Part shown: positions 12,552 to 26,600 of the stretch, in pieces
How the letters are laid out: each line of letters opens with the position of its first letter
How positions within the stretch are numbered: position 1 is the stretch's first letter
NCBI GenBank assembly: GCA_903813345.2
Contig: CAIIXF020000008.1
Span: 3,173,341 to 3,237,340 of the forward strand
From: Owenia fusiformis
Lineage: Eukaryota; Annelida; Polychaeta; Sabellida; Oweniidae
Length of the DNA stretch: 64,000 nt
Direction: 5' to 3'
The notes under the pieces: model-generated
What the model was told of the DNA's origin: nothing
The model's input: the letters and a program-made list of their open reading frames with translations, nothing else
The model's database searches: none
Program-made: the position numbers and the translations under genes

Positions 12552-13350
12552 ATGCAGAAACAGTGGAAGACACAAGATTGTAAACCAAAGATACCTGATC
12601 CCGGGAAAGAAATGAGTCACCACAAGCCCCCTATAGATGGCGACCTGGAGACTCCGTCCAAACAAACTGCTCAAGGACAACATACACAATGGCGAGATAG
12701 TGGATACTACTCACCAGCAAATACATCTAATGCTTTGGATGAAGAAACACTATTTTGCTTTTCTGATGATCTCAAAACACCCGCCATTGCTGAAAGCACC
12801 CCCAAAGGCACCCCAGAGGCTACTGCTCTGAGGGGGTCAGGAACCAATACAGCCCCACTCAGGGTTCGTAATCGCAGTACATCAGACTTTGACTTTTCAC
12901 ACTTAGACAGTGACTATAGTAAAACACATGCGGTCCAAACTGACCCCCATGTCACATTTCATACTGACTTTGAGGATGATGAGTCCAATGGGGAGGTTGA
13001 TGATCAAGTGGAAGATCGGCTGTTCCCACAAATAGACTCACCCCCAATTGATTTACCACCTGTCTCAGCACCCATGGACATCCCCCTGTCTCCCCAGGGT
13101 CCTCACTATCGTGCCAATATATTGCTAGAGTGTCCCCACCCTGAGACTTACTCTCCATCCATAACAGACCGGGGGCAGATTTATCGTAGTGGACAAAATA
13201 TCCTGTGTAGGAACATAAGCACACAGACTCCAAGTCGATCCTGCCAAGCGCTACAAGATGCAATATCTCATCACGCGAGCACCACTCCGCCTTCTCGTTT
13301 ACAAGTTGGTGCAGGCTTGCCACAAGGTCATGTTCGCGTCAGAGGTGGTG
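12552..13350 (+). CDS. BIM/BMF-like BH3-only protein, alternative first coding exon A (long isoform)
   Basis: Long isoform N-terminus, 266 codons plus one base (phase 1), in an exon starting about 12,522 after ACTTACAG and ending at donor GTAAGT. The region looks intrinsically disordered, rich in Pro, Ser, Thr and acidic residues. Visible motifs: DSGYYSP (49-55), a DSGxxS beta-TrCP-type degron followed by a proline-directed site; many TP/SP sites; RNRSTSDFDF (106-115); a dynein-light-chain-like VQTD (128-131); and NISTQTPSRSCQA (221-233). The last resembles the DYNLL-binding segment of vertebrate BIM, where STQTP is also followed by Ser and a downstream CQA. DYNLL binding tethers BIM/BMF to motor complexes and dimerises them. 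Spliced to the BH3 exon it gives 425 aa, longer than mammalian BIM-EL. The first ATG (AAAATGC) was taken as the start. Confidence 0.82.
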
Positions 13351-16300
13351 GTAAGTCTCTTTTATATCTTACACACTTCAATTTTTAAATCTGAAAAATG
13401 AATTTGAGGATGGGGTAATCAGAAAATCTTTATGCCACAGTGCATAAAATATCACATCTAAAAGGATGAGTTCAATTTTTATTTATTTTTGATATTTGGT
13501 AAAAAATTCAGCTCAACAGGAAAGTAAAAATGCAAGCTGGTTATAAAAAGAAAAAAGTAAAATTTATTTTTATTTAAATAGGGCATCATAACTAAACTGA
13601 CTTAACTCAAAAATAGTACAAATTACAGTTAATTGAGAAAATTAATTATATCTATACTGAATCATACCTGATTTGGAAAAAAGTTCAATAATGATTGAGA
13701 GAATTAAATATTTAATTAATATAAAACAAAATCTATCTAGATTTCACCAGTTCTTCGAAGAACATATAACCAGTAATAAAATCATAAAATATATTTGCAT
13801 ATCTGATTTATGAGGTCTTGCTTAAATAGAAATTAAAGTTTCGAAGGTCATAAAAATTCAAGTTCACAATGACCTATTAACAGCATTCATATGCTAAAGA
13901 ACATGTTTAAAGTACTCCACTTTAGTGTGTTTTAAGATTCTTTTATACTCAAAAAGCTAACAGGATGCTGTGGATTCAGTTCATCGTCATATTTTGATTA
14001 ATTATTTTTTTACTCAAAAATGTTTTATCAGCAAAAGTTACACAAGTCGTGAATAGTAGATTCCATACACGTGGGATGCCACTCTTTCGTGAGTTTTATA
14101 AGGCAGCTATTAACATATTGGTTTAATGATCAGAAAAACAAAATAATTGGGTTAAAATATACTAAGTTGCAGATTTAATTGTTATTATATGCAGACAGTT
14201 GTTATAGCATGTATGTCATACCTTAGTGTTCACCTCATGAGAGTTCATAGGTGAATTAATGGGATTTATTAAAATCTTCAACTTTATATTTTTCAATTTT
14301 TTTCAGCAAAAATAAAAATAATTTAATGTAGGTACAATGTTTATTTTGCACATGAAACATTGCACATTTATTTTGTCAGATAATTAAAATTCATTAAGTT
14401 CTAAAATATGATATAAGTGAGCAAAGTTGGCAATATTAGAGAATTAGAAATATCAAATGAGGTCAATTTTTAAAAAAATGATAGTCTTTATAATTATCTC
14501 CTTAGAAATATGTATTAGATATTATTTGATATTTTTTTCAAATGTACAAATGTACATCATTTGTGAAATAATGATATATTATATAAATTGAAATATTAGT
14601 TTACTGCAATAACAAGGTAGGAAAAATCGAGGAAGCATGCCAGATAAGAAATAAGAAAGAAGTTATGTTAAAAATAAATATACAGGATAGATACCTACAA
14701 CATTTTAAGGCTAATAGACAAAATACTAGTTATTTAAATGAGAAAGGAAATAGGTCTAACCAACAAATGTGTCAGACAATTTTGGCACAATAAAAAGAAG
14801 TTAAAGTTCAAAGAAAACCGGTATTTGAAGTGTAATTGGTTTAATTAGCCCAGATCTTTGTAATTATCTCCATAACAAAATAGGTCAAATCATCAGATAT
14901 TTTCTTACATTTATCTTACATTTAGAAAGAACTGCTCGTGGAAATCTGGTGTTTAAAGTCCAATGAATTGGATTACCTCAGATCTTTAATAGAGATTAAC
15001 CCATTTGTTCCATTGCCAATATTTGCCGCAACTTTCACTGTGATGATGTCACCAATAGACTCATAGGGTGTGGTTAGATTACAAACTCTGCGATTTATTG
15101 TTACCATAGAAGTTAGTCATAATACATATTATACATAAAACTGTTTATTCAATACATCTAGGGCTCATTTTTTGTAATACTTCTATTGAATAATTTTAAC
15201 AAATTATCCAGGATATTATATGCTGGTTTATGAGTCATTAGCCATGGAGTTTTATCTTGTTTTATTTTTTATGGAATCGTCATTAGTTTTGGAGTTTTAT
15301 CTTGTTTTATATTTTATGGAAATGTATAGTTAGTATAAATAGAAATACATTTTCATTATTAATGCCTCAATCTATTTTAAGTCCAACATTGTTTTAAATC
15401 AGTATGATCAAATGATAATGAAAATAACAAATTACGAAAATTGATTTGTTATTATTTTGGTTAATAAACTAAATGTATTCGGCTTGTTCAGTCAGTTGTT
15501 CAGATTGAAGTAACCTGTCAAGTGCCACTCCTTTATTCATGAAACTGAACTATTTAATTAGAACATGAATTATTTATCTCTATTTAATGATTGAGGGGTT
15601 GCTACTTAAATATGATTATTTTGTCATGTAGAATTAATTTACTCCTCCCTCTATGTAATCCTTTCTGCACGCTGGCAGGATTAACGCACCAATATGTCTT
15701 CATTATTAAGAAAAGATTAATTTATGTATTCTCGTTCTATTGAGAATTAAAAAAAAATTAAAACTTTTTTTTTGAACTTGTGAATAATGTTTTCATTTAT
15801 TTATAGATTCATGTTATACAATAGATTTTGACTCCTTTGATTTTGAATTTGTGCCAGTTTCATCAAAGGGAAATTATTTGTCATTCTCTTTAAATGGATT
15901 TGTCACAAAATTTCAACACTTTTGTCATCTATAAATATATAATTACAAGACAAGTTTATATTAAGGTTGATAAAAGCATGTTTTTTTGATAATGTCAAGA
16001 TGTTTGATTATTGCGTATTAAATGCCAATATCAATAATATTTGTTCTTGAATGTTCTACAAATATTATGTTGATATATTTGACACCATGATATAATGAAC
16101 TTTCCAAGTGAGTATTACGTTAACAACATGTGACTTTGAATCTTTATTGATAAAGAAAATACTAGAAGAGTGGCCTTGAATAACAAACAAGATTTTGGAA
16201 ATCTGCCCAAATTATTGTGAAAGAATAAATAACTAAATCTGTTACTTCATAGATTAGTTTTATCAATATTTTATTGTGAGAATGGAAACCCCATTATGGC

Positions 16301-17269
16301 ATTTGTATGTACATGTAATTAATTCTATTGAATCCCATTGAACTTACTTGTATTTATAATTGTATTTTTTTACATAATTGTGAGACATTGTCGAATGTAG
16401 AAACAAAAATAAGTACTCAGACAAATTGAAAACAAAACAAGTACTCAGGCAAATTAAAATAGAAATATTGCAGAAAAGTCTGATTGAGTGCATAAAGAGC
16501 ATTATATATGACATCTTTGTTATCATATATGCTGCAACAATAACAAATATGGCATTATCCAGAATGAGCGTCTATAAATGTCATTAAACCATTGTTATTA
16601 ATTATATAAATGTACCTGTTGTTTGTGATACATTTAACCATTGGGCATCATAGACACAAGAATCATTTTCCTTCATCGATGTTCTCCTTTATATGTTATG
16701 CTTTCAGTTCAACGTCAGCATTTTTTTATGAAGTTTCTGTTGTGTTCATAGCATCCTGCACAGTGACTACACATAATGATCAGTAATATATTATAAAGTA
16801 TATATTTATTATTACACACTTGTTATACTGTTATGTAATCCCTAGAAATATATTAATAAAAGGGCTTCTAAGGATAGAGTGCTTTTGAGGTCATTCATAA
16901 TAAGCCCACTGGATTTCAGAAATAGTTGGCAGAATTTGTCTTTATGTAATAGATTCATCAGCAGTAAACCTACATAACCATATTTGACATGTAATCTCAT
17001 ACATATTCGTATTGGTTGTATTTGCATGTTTTCTTATTAAGACAACTGGCTAAGTTCAGTTTCTATATCTAGAGGATCTTTTGGATATTCAGGTTTGGGC
17101 ATTTTATGAAGTAAACGACTGTAATTGAAGCTTAAGTTTCAGTTTGGATATATACTCTCGTACCTGCAAAATCTTGGAAATATAGGATAAATCTTTCTCC
17201 GTGATATTAGGAATTATTAAGAATTTCTGTAATTTCTGTAGTATAACGCTAAGGAAGCATAATTTAGAA
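13351..17269 (+). other. Intron after exon A / upstream region of exon B
   Basis: AT-rich noncoding sequence with no supported gene. A 45-bp tandem duplication (GGAGTTTTATCTTG units at 15,246 and 15,291) is visible. The last part (about 17,040-17,269) should hold the promoter/5'UTR of exon B; it contains a forkhead-like GTAAACG at 17,111-17,117, but no TATA box or transcription start could be assigned. Confidence 0.5.
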
Positions 17270-17663
17270 ATGGCTGCAAAAGAAGATCATATTGAATACG
17301 ATGAAGTTGACTTCACTTGTCAGTCATATTTCGATCGCTATCAAGTTTATGGCGATACAGAGCTCTCATCAGCTCTTCCTACATTCAAAAAATCAAACAG
17401 GCTCATGCATCAGGTCTCTCAAACAGACCTTGGGATCCCTGGTTTGGAATTTCCCGATTTTGAAAGCTATAATTATGACATAGATTATCCAAGTGGTTTC
17501 CGACCTCTCTCTAAACGTCTTTCTGTCAGTGAGGAATTCTTGTGTGTCACAGCTGTAAAGTTAATAAACCGTAAGAAACTTAAAGAAGCCCCGATTGTTA
17601 AATGTGCAAGTGTTGACGGACTTGATGATCTTCTTCTCGATGAATACTGGGGATCAACAAAAA
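17270..17663 (+). CDS. BIM/BMF-like BH3-only protein, alternative first coding exon B (short isoform)
   Basis: Second, unrelated first coding exon: ATG in strong context (GAAATGG), 131 codons plus one base, donor GTGAGT. Its phase 1 end joins the same BH3 exon used by exon A (A+GG = Arg) and gives a 290-aa protein with BH3 at about residues 189-200. Visible features: an acidic, Tyr-rich N-terminus; HQVSQTDLG (47-55), resembling a dynein light chain (DYNLL) recognition motif; KRLSVSEE (82-89), a good basophilic-kinase/14-3-3-type site; and an acidic GLDDLLLDEYW segment before the junction. A longer in-frame reading to 17,201 has no ATG and is ignored. The reuse of a DYNLL-type motif in both first exons argues that this is a true isoform rather than a separate gene, but it needs transcript evidence. 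Confidence 0.75.
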
Positions 17664-20600
17664 GTGAGTTTCATTAATGGCGTAGACTTGCTGCCACAAG
17701 CAATTGTTAAAATTGTGTCTTTCTTTTTATTAACCTGGGCCAATTATTGAATTAGCTCAGAGCTTTGTGGTAGATGATTTGTTTAACATGCAAAGTGTCG
17801 TCTTAAAAGTTGTCAAAGTGTTACTTAGAGGCCCTGGATTGTAACGTTCTCTATTAGGTAAAGATATTCTTAATTCGATTCCGGAAGCCAATTAATAGTT
17901 CATAATTTATTTAGACTCTTTATATTTATTGGTAGGTATATTTTTAGGATTGATCTCACATATGTGTCTACTGTCAATATCATAGGTTGTTCAGGTTATG
18001 AACTTTAACCTTATTCGGGACATCTGCACAGTCTAAGTCTCAGTAGAGTATATATTGCATTAGTACTCACAAATCAATGGCCTTTTCTTCAACCCAATAT
18101 TTTACCTTATCTGAACTCTGCCAATAACTGCAGGTAGAAAATTATAAATGCATAATTGAGAACAGATTTCTTGTAGAATTATACTCCTTTGATAGCTGTC
18201 CCGGTGGCTATATATTCATCGATTTTTTTTGTTGTTGTGTCATTAATGAAGTTTAAGTTAAGGTCATTAGTTTTTTAAATTTAAGTTTCTTGTTTTATTT
18301 CTCTCATCTTCAGTTTTTCATTGTTCAAGTCTACCTATGAGGAAGAAGTGAACGGTGAGTCATTATTGTTTTGGTCGAGACGACCTTTTTTAAAAGGTGC
18401 TTTACGGATGTTTTATTAATTATTGCGTAGGAATATAACTGAGTTTCCTCCAGCGAGTCTGGACACATTTTTTCAGGGAACAAAACATGTCAGTATTTCC
18501 TTGACATAACGGACTTGGTAATCCAGGATTGTTGTATTTGTTTAGAAATAAAAAGGAAGTTAAAATTCAAAGTATGGAAGTACATAAAATTAAAAACATT
18601 GCATTTGACCACAACTTATTTATAAAATATATATATGCAATAACATTTACTCAGATCTTTTTTTAATTTTTAAAACATGATGTTATCTGGAAAACTATAA
18701 ATAAAATTTAAGAATTAAAATCATATTTATTTCTCTTTTTACAATAAACATATTGTTTAACCTGGAAGCGAATTATTCACAAATTCTGGCACGTGTAATT
18801 CAACTTTTATTTATCAATCAATTTATTTTATTCGAATGCTTCTTTATAAGAGTGTCAATTATGAGTACCTTTATGCCTAATATATATTTACAATTCAAAA
18901 AGCTATAAAATTAGTTCCTGGGGGATGTAGACAATTATATTGCAGTTAGTTTTTAAAATTACCCCCGAAGTGCTTGAATTACAATTATAACTCGTGCCGT
19001 ATCTGTCATATTTTTTTTACCTGGAAGCGCGATCCAGGGTTTAGAAAATAACCAGATCTTATGTGACACTTCAAAAAACTAAAACACAATTAATTATATC
19101 GGTTTTTCTCTAAGAGGCCATATTGCCTCTAACAAAATGAAATAAAAACTATTTTAGAATTTTATCCTCAATCAGGTGTAATTTTATCGCTGCTATTGAA
19201 GTTAAGGAAATACTTTTGAGTTTCCGGTAAGTATCCCCACCTTGAAAAATAAAGCAATCATGCCTATTCATGTATCTTAGTAAACATCCTTGTATATTTG
19301 GTGTTGATTTTTCATAACAAATGCCTTTAGTGATAAAGGTGATAAAAGTGAAACCAAATCAGTATTTATATGAAATGGAAATCCTCGTTCACTTTTACAT
19401 CGCTAAGAAATAATCCAGGAAGCATCTTCATTTTGATATTTATATAACAGGTAAGTAATTAGGAATTTTCAGAGTATGGCATTGGAATGTTAAGTGTTTC
19501 CTCGAATCGATTTATTAATTATGTTATTTTTAATAAACATCTCTGTTGCTATGGTAATGTATAATGATCTATGAATTACTGTCATTTGTATAATAGACGG
19601 AATTTGTATCAGAAGTATGTAGAGTGGATACTTGCCTAGGGCTTTAAAAAAAAATAAAAACGTGATAATTGTTCCTTTCTGCTTTAGATTAAAGCATTGT
19701 GTATAAGATTAGGTACTTAGTTTTTATACATCATTACACCATATAAGCTATCATAATACCTCTTTTCATTGCTTTAAATTTAATTTCCTGATTACTGTTT
19801 GACTAGAAATCATTCTCGTCAAATATTCACAAAATAATTTTATCAATATCAAATGTTCATGAATTTAGACTCTGATTATTTGAAATGATGTAATTACTTA
19901 ACATTGTTTTAACTATTATCATTACTGGAAATCGCCTATCTTATGGTCAAGGCTATCTGAAATTGGAAAGTATCATCAGGTGAGTCTATAGGTTTGTTTT
20001 ATAAAATATAAAGGTATGTGATGATATAATGAAAGAATTCAACTTTTCAGATCTTTTCGAGCTCCTGAAAAATGTATGTGCTTATGTTGGACTATTTTGG
20101 CTTGTATAAGGTCTTAAAGGGGAAAGTATGATTTGTGCAACACGATTGTTTGCAAAATGATTTAGGCTGACATATTGGACATTTTATAGTTCTATTATGA
20201 GCAAGAAAACTATTTTTTTATAATACATGTACAGTAGTATAAAGTTACTTAGTACATATGATTCTAAAAATACAAAAGCTTGTCATTTTATAATATGATA
20301 ATTATGTTTTATTTAATAGGTCCCTTTATTTTGTACTTCATAGATTTAAGTGCCTGGATAATCCTTCAGGAGATAATGGGAATCTCCTTTGGGACACAAA
20401 AGGGAGATGTTATTGCTATACATGAAACAAACATACACAATACATCTATTTCATCAAGGCATTCATATTAGGACAGGGGGTCTGGATTCACATAGATTGT
20501 AATTATCCTATTTGAAAATAAATGTAGATATTTGCTCCTTTAAAAATGAATGCTCTGTTCAACCATTGTACTGCCTCAAGACAAGCAATAATAATTATAT

Positions 20601-23600
20601 TTCATCTGAAATGAAAGCTATCATTATCCTAATATATTGATCATATTAGACAAAAGAATCTGTTATAGCGACACTATTACAGCACCTTTGTTATGTTTTT
20701 GATGATATATTACCTCACATTTTTTCAAGCCCAGGCAAGTCTGGACTGATTTGCACAGAGTGTATGGTGTGGTTCTGGTACAATCGATAAGTTCTGGGGC
20801 TCGGAATATCTGACACATACTGCGCAATAATATCTCCAGTCGGAACCTCTATGAAATATATATTATTGTTTTCTATGAAATAGGGCAATTAATTGGATTG
20901 AAGGTTATGATAGGGAAATTATCAATATGAATAATATGAGTGTTTATTTTTTTATAATCTATAGTCTTCTGTTGTTGTGGGAGGAAATCAGAAATTGACT
21001 TTTTTGGTTTTCATACATTTATCTGTGATTCAGGGACAAAGTCGGGCACTCTGATTCTTATATTTGGGATAAATATCTGTTCCTTGATTCAGGAACAAAC
21101 ATCTGATAGTTGACAGTAAGTTCACAAGGCTGTTGTTCTGTTATAAGACAGGATCCTTTGCTGTCCTTGTACTCATAACGTTTACTGACATTTGGTCTTG
21201 AAAATTGATAAACCAATAACATTATTTAGGATAACATTACACTTTTTTGTTCAAACAAGAATGACTAACTTAACCATTTTCCTATGATATGTTTCGTTTG
21301 TTTTGTTTAATAGGAAACTAAAAGGCTGTCATGATGAAGTACCTTATTCATTGTTTGTTCTATTTAGTTCCACATCATAACGATAATTAACAGACTAAAA
21401 ACACGTTGAATCAGTTAAAAATATCCTATTTGTTACATCCACATTTAAAAAATGGATGCCTTAGTAGCATGAGCTCTTCCAAATGATAACCGTTACTCAG
21501 TCATTAGTACATGATGATCAGAATGTAAAGAATTCAAAGAATCCCTTTTTTCTGTGTGATATAAGAGAGATCAATATTTCTGATTGATTTAAGTGTTTAT
21601 ATACAATAACATTCATGTACATATTTCTATTAACTTCCTCATACTGAAAACGATCTTTCATAGAACTCAAGAAATGTGATCTGATTCTAAATACCAGGCA
21701 ATTAGCATCACAAATGAAGCAGTAGAGTCATTTTTGCTGTACATGTATGTTCTAAAAATACACATGTTCTAAGTGCATTGACTTATAATAGATATTGTAT
21801 GATAAATTATTAATAGTAGTTAAGTCAGGCTATAGTTGTTTGGTTGTAAACGAAAGTTTTTTACCTGGAGATCCACAGGTATAAGTAATAATACCGAATG
21901 GTCTCTTTATCATTTGTGACTGGAATATTGAGTCTCTGGTGCTATTTCTTATCTGGTTAAAGATGTAGTTTTGAATTCCTCCCCAAAGATGATGATTGTT
22001 ACAACCACTTACATTTTGCTGCCTTGGAAATATTGATAAAAAACATCTTGATTGCTTGAGTTTTTAGACCAAGTAAACTAAAAAAGTGATGATGGAAAAA
22101 TCATGCAATTAAAGACCTCACTATAAACAAAACTTTAGCTTGAGGGCTGACCTCATATTAATGCAAAAAAATCTGAAGAACTGCTGAAAGGGTTTTAACC
22201 AACCTTGGTACAAAGGTAGCAGTGAAGCCCAATGGATGATGAGATGGTTTAAACGAGCAGGTTCATTTCTTTATCTATTGGATTGTTTCAGCTGTTGACA
22301 TTTTATGTCTGACAGACACTGATAGTCTGATGGCCTGTTACATAGTTCATAAATACAGTAATGGATGAAACTGTGATGGAGACAATAGAGCTGAAAGCCA
22401 CAAAAATCCTGTTAAATATAAATAGATGTACAGACATGCAATAAATCAAAATCTCAGCCTAAGTAGCGATCATCATTACCTGATGAGTATAAAATGTTAA
22501 ATGTGCAGTTTTGAATAAAAATGAATTTTATGCTAATCGTGTATTTAGTGGTCATTAGCGAGCATTTAAAATGTGAGAATTTCAATGAAATGCTAATAAT
22601 TTAGGTCTGGTTTTTCATATTATGCATTTGAAGACCATTAAGAAGCTTTTAGGATCTTTAGAAATTCTTAGTTTATCTTAATTATTGAACACTATTGAAT
22701 TACATTTACTGAACCTGGTCAGTTTGAAGTAATCAATGAACTTTAAGAAATGTAACTGAGATATCATGTTCCCGATTAGCCTTTGATTTGAGAAGGAATT
22801 AACACAGATTAAGTTTTTATGAGATTTCTCACAGAGATACTAATGTTTACCTCTTTGAATGATTTTCTCTGATCTCTATGAAATTGGCATCTGGTTTGAA
22901 TTTAGTGTTTGCACGATTTGGAATGTAAGATTATAAGTTGCAGTAGATGTTTTGTTCTAGGATGAATAAAAGACTATCCTAGTTTTGTTGTAATTCAATA
23001 TCACAACTTCAAATCAGTCATAAACTTCCAGTGACTAGTTCATTTCCTAAACATATCTTTATTGAAGTAAACATTGTTTATTCTTAAAATGTATTTTTAA
23101 TTAATGCCTATGATAATTACCATGACTTAAATCTATTTAAGTGATCTTGAGCACCAAAGTCTACTTTCTTTTATAAACTGATTAGATTGTGAATTTAAAG
23201 TCGTAAATCAGGTTTCTAAATTACTCTCAAAAGCACTTGAAAAAACATTATTCTGGGAGCTGGAAGTGTATATTTACATAGTGTTGGTGGTCTACTTGCT
23301 ATGACTGATATATTCACAGTTTTTGGGGATTTTGGGGATGAGAACCGAGGATTAAGGATATCCCAGTTTTTGTGTTAGTAATGTCCTGCCATCAACTGAT
23401 TATTTTGTTTGATTGTTGTTAGGAGTTTTGTACAAGAAACACATACGTTCATATAAATCATCTTTTATTAATTATAATTTTTTGAATTGTTGAAATACAT
23501 GTAGTTGAATGCAGGATGCAGACAATGACTCATAAATATCCAGATACAGTTTACTGTACAATGAGATGTGTCTTCTATTGTGAAAACACAATGAATGTCT

Positions 23601-26600
23601 GCTTTCTACTTTCTTGTAAAACATAAAAATTATTCTGCTTTGGTGAAGGATAATAGTCTCACAAAACGTTGTTGTATAATGATCTATTGGGTTTTATTGA
23701 TGTTCCAATACAGACACACAGCCGATGAAATAATATGCAGCCGTTACTTAACAACCAGACACCAGAATAAAGATGATGTCATCCCAATAAGATAACATGT
23801 AGAACTTATCTCAGATATAAGTATCATTAACAATGTCTCAATTTGAATGGGGACCTGTTATTCTGAATAAAAAATATAAGTTTATTCTTCATTTGACAGG
23901 AGATGATAAAATAATAATAAATTATTTGCGGCCATGTTTACATTAATTCATACGAGTTATGAGCTTTAGAATAGGTATTTGTTTTAAGATATGTAGTTGT
24001 TAATTACAAATCAAATTGTCATCCTCGGGTATTGCATTTCAAGGTCTTGGCAAATGTGTATTATTAATCAATTTGGCCAGGCACTTGTATTGGTACTGCT
24101 GATCCTGGAACTAATCTGCAATAGAACTGTAAATTCCCACTTTAGTATGTTGCAACTATGATGGGTGCAATAAGCAGGGATCTAAAGGAAAAAATATTTT
24201 TGACCAATTTTATCTTCTGATTTTGATATATCACAACTTTTTGAAAATTGCTTATTTTTGAACTTGTGTTTATTAACATGGGATACAAGTGTTTTAAGGG
24301 TATAAGGATCAAATTGAAAAATAATATTTGAGAGTTTTGTAAAGGGCAGACACTTGTGTCAGTGTCTGAGTCATCACTCACTGTTTATGTTGCCAGGGTA
24401 AGGTTTCTAACTTATCTATGGCTTCTGTCAGAGGTAAATCCTTCCAATAGATTTACACCGTCTGCTTCACATTTTTGTTAATTATTTCCTTAAAAATTGA
24501 ATAAAATGTCTCAGTTTTTTACATTTTTATACTATTTAGGGTATTAACATCTTATATTATTAATCAAATTCTTGGTTATTTCTCTACTTTTCTCATATTT
24601 TGAGATGGAAGACATGATAAGTTTTAATGTTTCATGTTAGGGATTTGGTAAGTGTGTGAATTTATAAGCTACCCAAGTTAGGCAGGTGAGCCACTGATGA
24701 GAAACTCACTTTACTTTTTTCTGCATCTTCATGGATCTTCGAAAAACCAAGTTTTTGATTCGTCATTGGTAAAAATAGATGTGGATACTGGATAAAAAAT
24801 GTATTATTCATTGAGACCTTCAGTTTTTTTGTGTTCATTGCGACCTTCAGTTTTTTTCATGCAGGTGTGTTTTCTGGTCCCGCATTTGATCGTGAACAGG
24901 ATTATTTGGAATTTTGCAATTTCTGAAACTTATCTTTTCAATTAAGTATTAAATATCAATTAAATATCCAATAACTCATTTCATTTTCTCAAAATTATAT
25001 GAAATTTTCAATTTATTGATGATAATTTTAGTAACAGCTAAATCATGATAAATTTTATGAGAATGATGAGTCCCAGTAAAATCGTGGTCATTAGATCATT
25101 CAACATTTAATGAAAATCACCAGACATGTTTCGAGCGCAACAGATAAAGCATCAAAGTAGCGGAGAAAGTTCTTTGAACAAAGGCTACTAAGGTAGTTAT
25201 GATACAAAAGAATTGTGGTGAGTGAGGACTTAGAAAAGCTTTTGATCTTTATTCGAACCAATGTGTCATTATAAGTGGACCTGGAACTTTCAGCAAGTTT
25301 TGCAAATTTTGATGACTCATGTTTTTACCTTAGAAACATAATATTTTTTAGTTTTGAGTATATGTGAGCTGAAATAGGAAACAAGACTTCATATTTGGAT
25401 GGTAATTTTGAACATTAATCCAGGTAAATGTAAAAAAGATTAAGTTTCAAATTGATTGTATTTTGAACTCTTTAGCATCTATTGAACAATTGTGTCATCA
25501 CGCAGTAGGTGGAATTACAGCCACGGAACAATTAAAAAAAGTTCATTGTTATTTGTTTCTATTCAGATTCTAATTGAACATTTATAAAAATGACTTATCG
25601 CTTTGAAATCAATAGTTTTGTACTCGGGAAAGGCAACCAGAACTGACAGGAAGTATCTCTTACAGTAAAATCAAAATTATTTGTTTTATCATATTTAAAT
25701 ATACATACATTAAAATGATTAAACTCTAATTTCATATCATTTATAATAATTAAATTGAATTTCTTGTGTTTTTGAAAAAATATATTAAACGCATGTTTAA
25801 AATGCATTCATTATAATCTGCAAAATGTCACTCATGCCAACAATACGAACGATGTGTCAGTATATCTCTTTTATGTCTATTCAGAGATTAAAATACTTTA
25901 AAATACCATATTTTCAAATAAATCAATCAAAAAATAAACAATGATGTTTTTTCATTGTTGTATAAGTTGTATTGGCATTTTGTGGCACCTGTTCTGGTGA
26001 TAAAGTGTGGCATTGATGGATCACTTACCTTGTCATTCTCTCATAGCGTAGTCATTGTTTCAATACAACAGTCATCATTGTAACAATTTCTCATGCTACG
26101 GTCCAGTAAGCAACATCTGTTTGCAATATCGTTTTTTCAATCAGTAAGATAGTTCATTAGTCACTTGGAATTTTAAAAATGTAATTATTGTCTGGCTGTG
26201 TGATCTAATCTCATAATGAAATTTGATCTAAACATCCGGATGCTCAAAATATAAAACATTTTTCAAATTTTAATTTTGGTCAGAGTTTTTACAATTAAAA
26301 TATGTGTTTCAGTCATACAATTTTTCAAATTTTAAGATTTTGGACCTTTGAGGATTGTCAGTCTCTGGAAGATTTTAAATTAATTCTGATATGGACATTA
26401 TGTGAAAAGACATCATTACATTTTTATGATGCTACTTCAATATACATGTACAAGTATATAGCAGGTGGAGTTCATAACTTAGATAATGCATTTCAAGTTG
26501 AGATATGTATAAAGATTATATAGATTGAATTATCTTTTTATAGACAAAAAATGCAGATTTTGCTATAAATTAATGAAAATTTATTTACGTGTCTTATAAC

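Noticed and set aside
12952-13323. 123-aa minus-strand ORF
   Set aside because: Shadow of exon A on the opposite strand; no splice context or domain.
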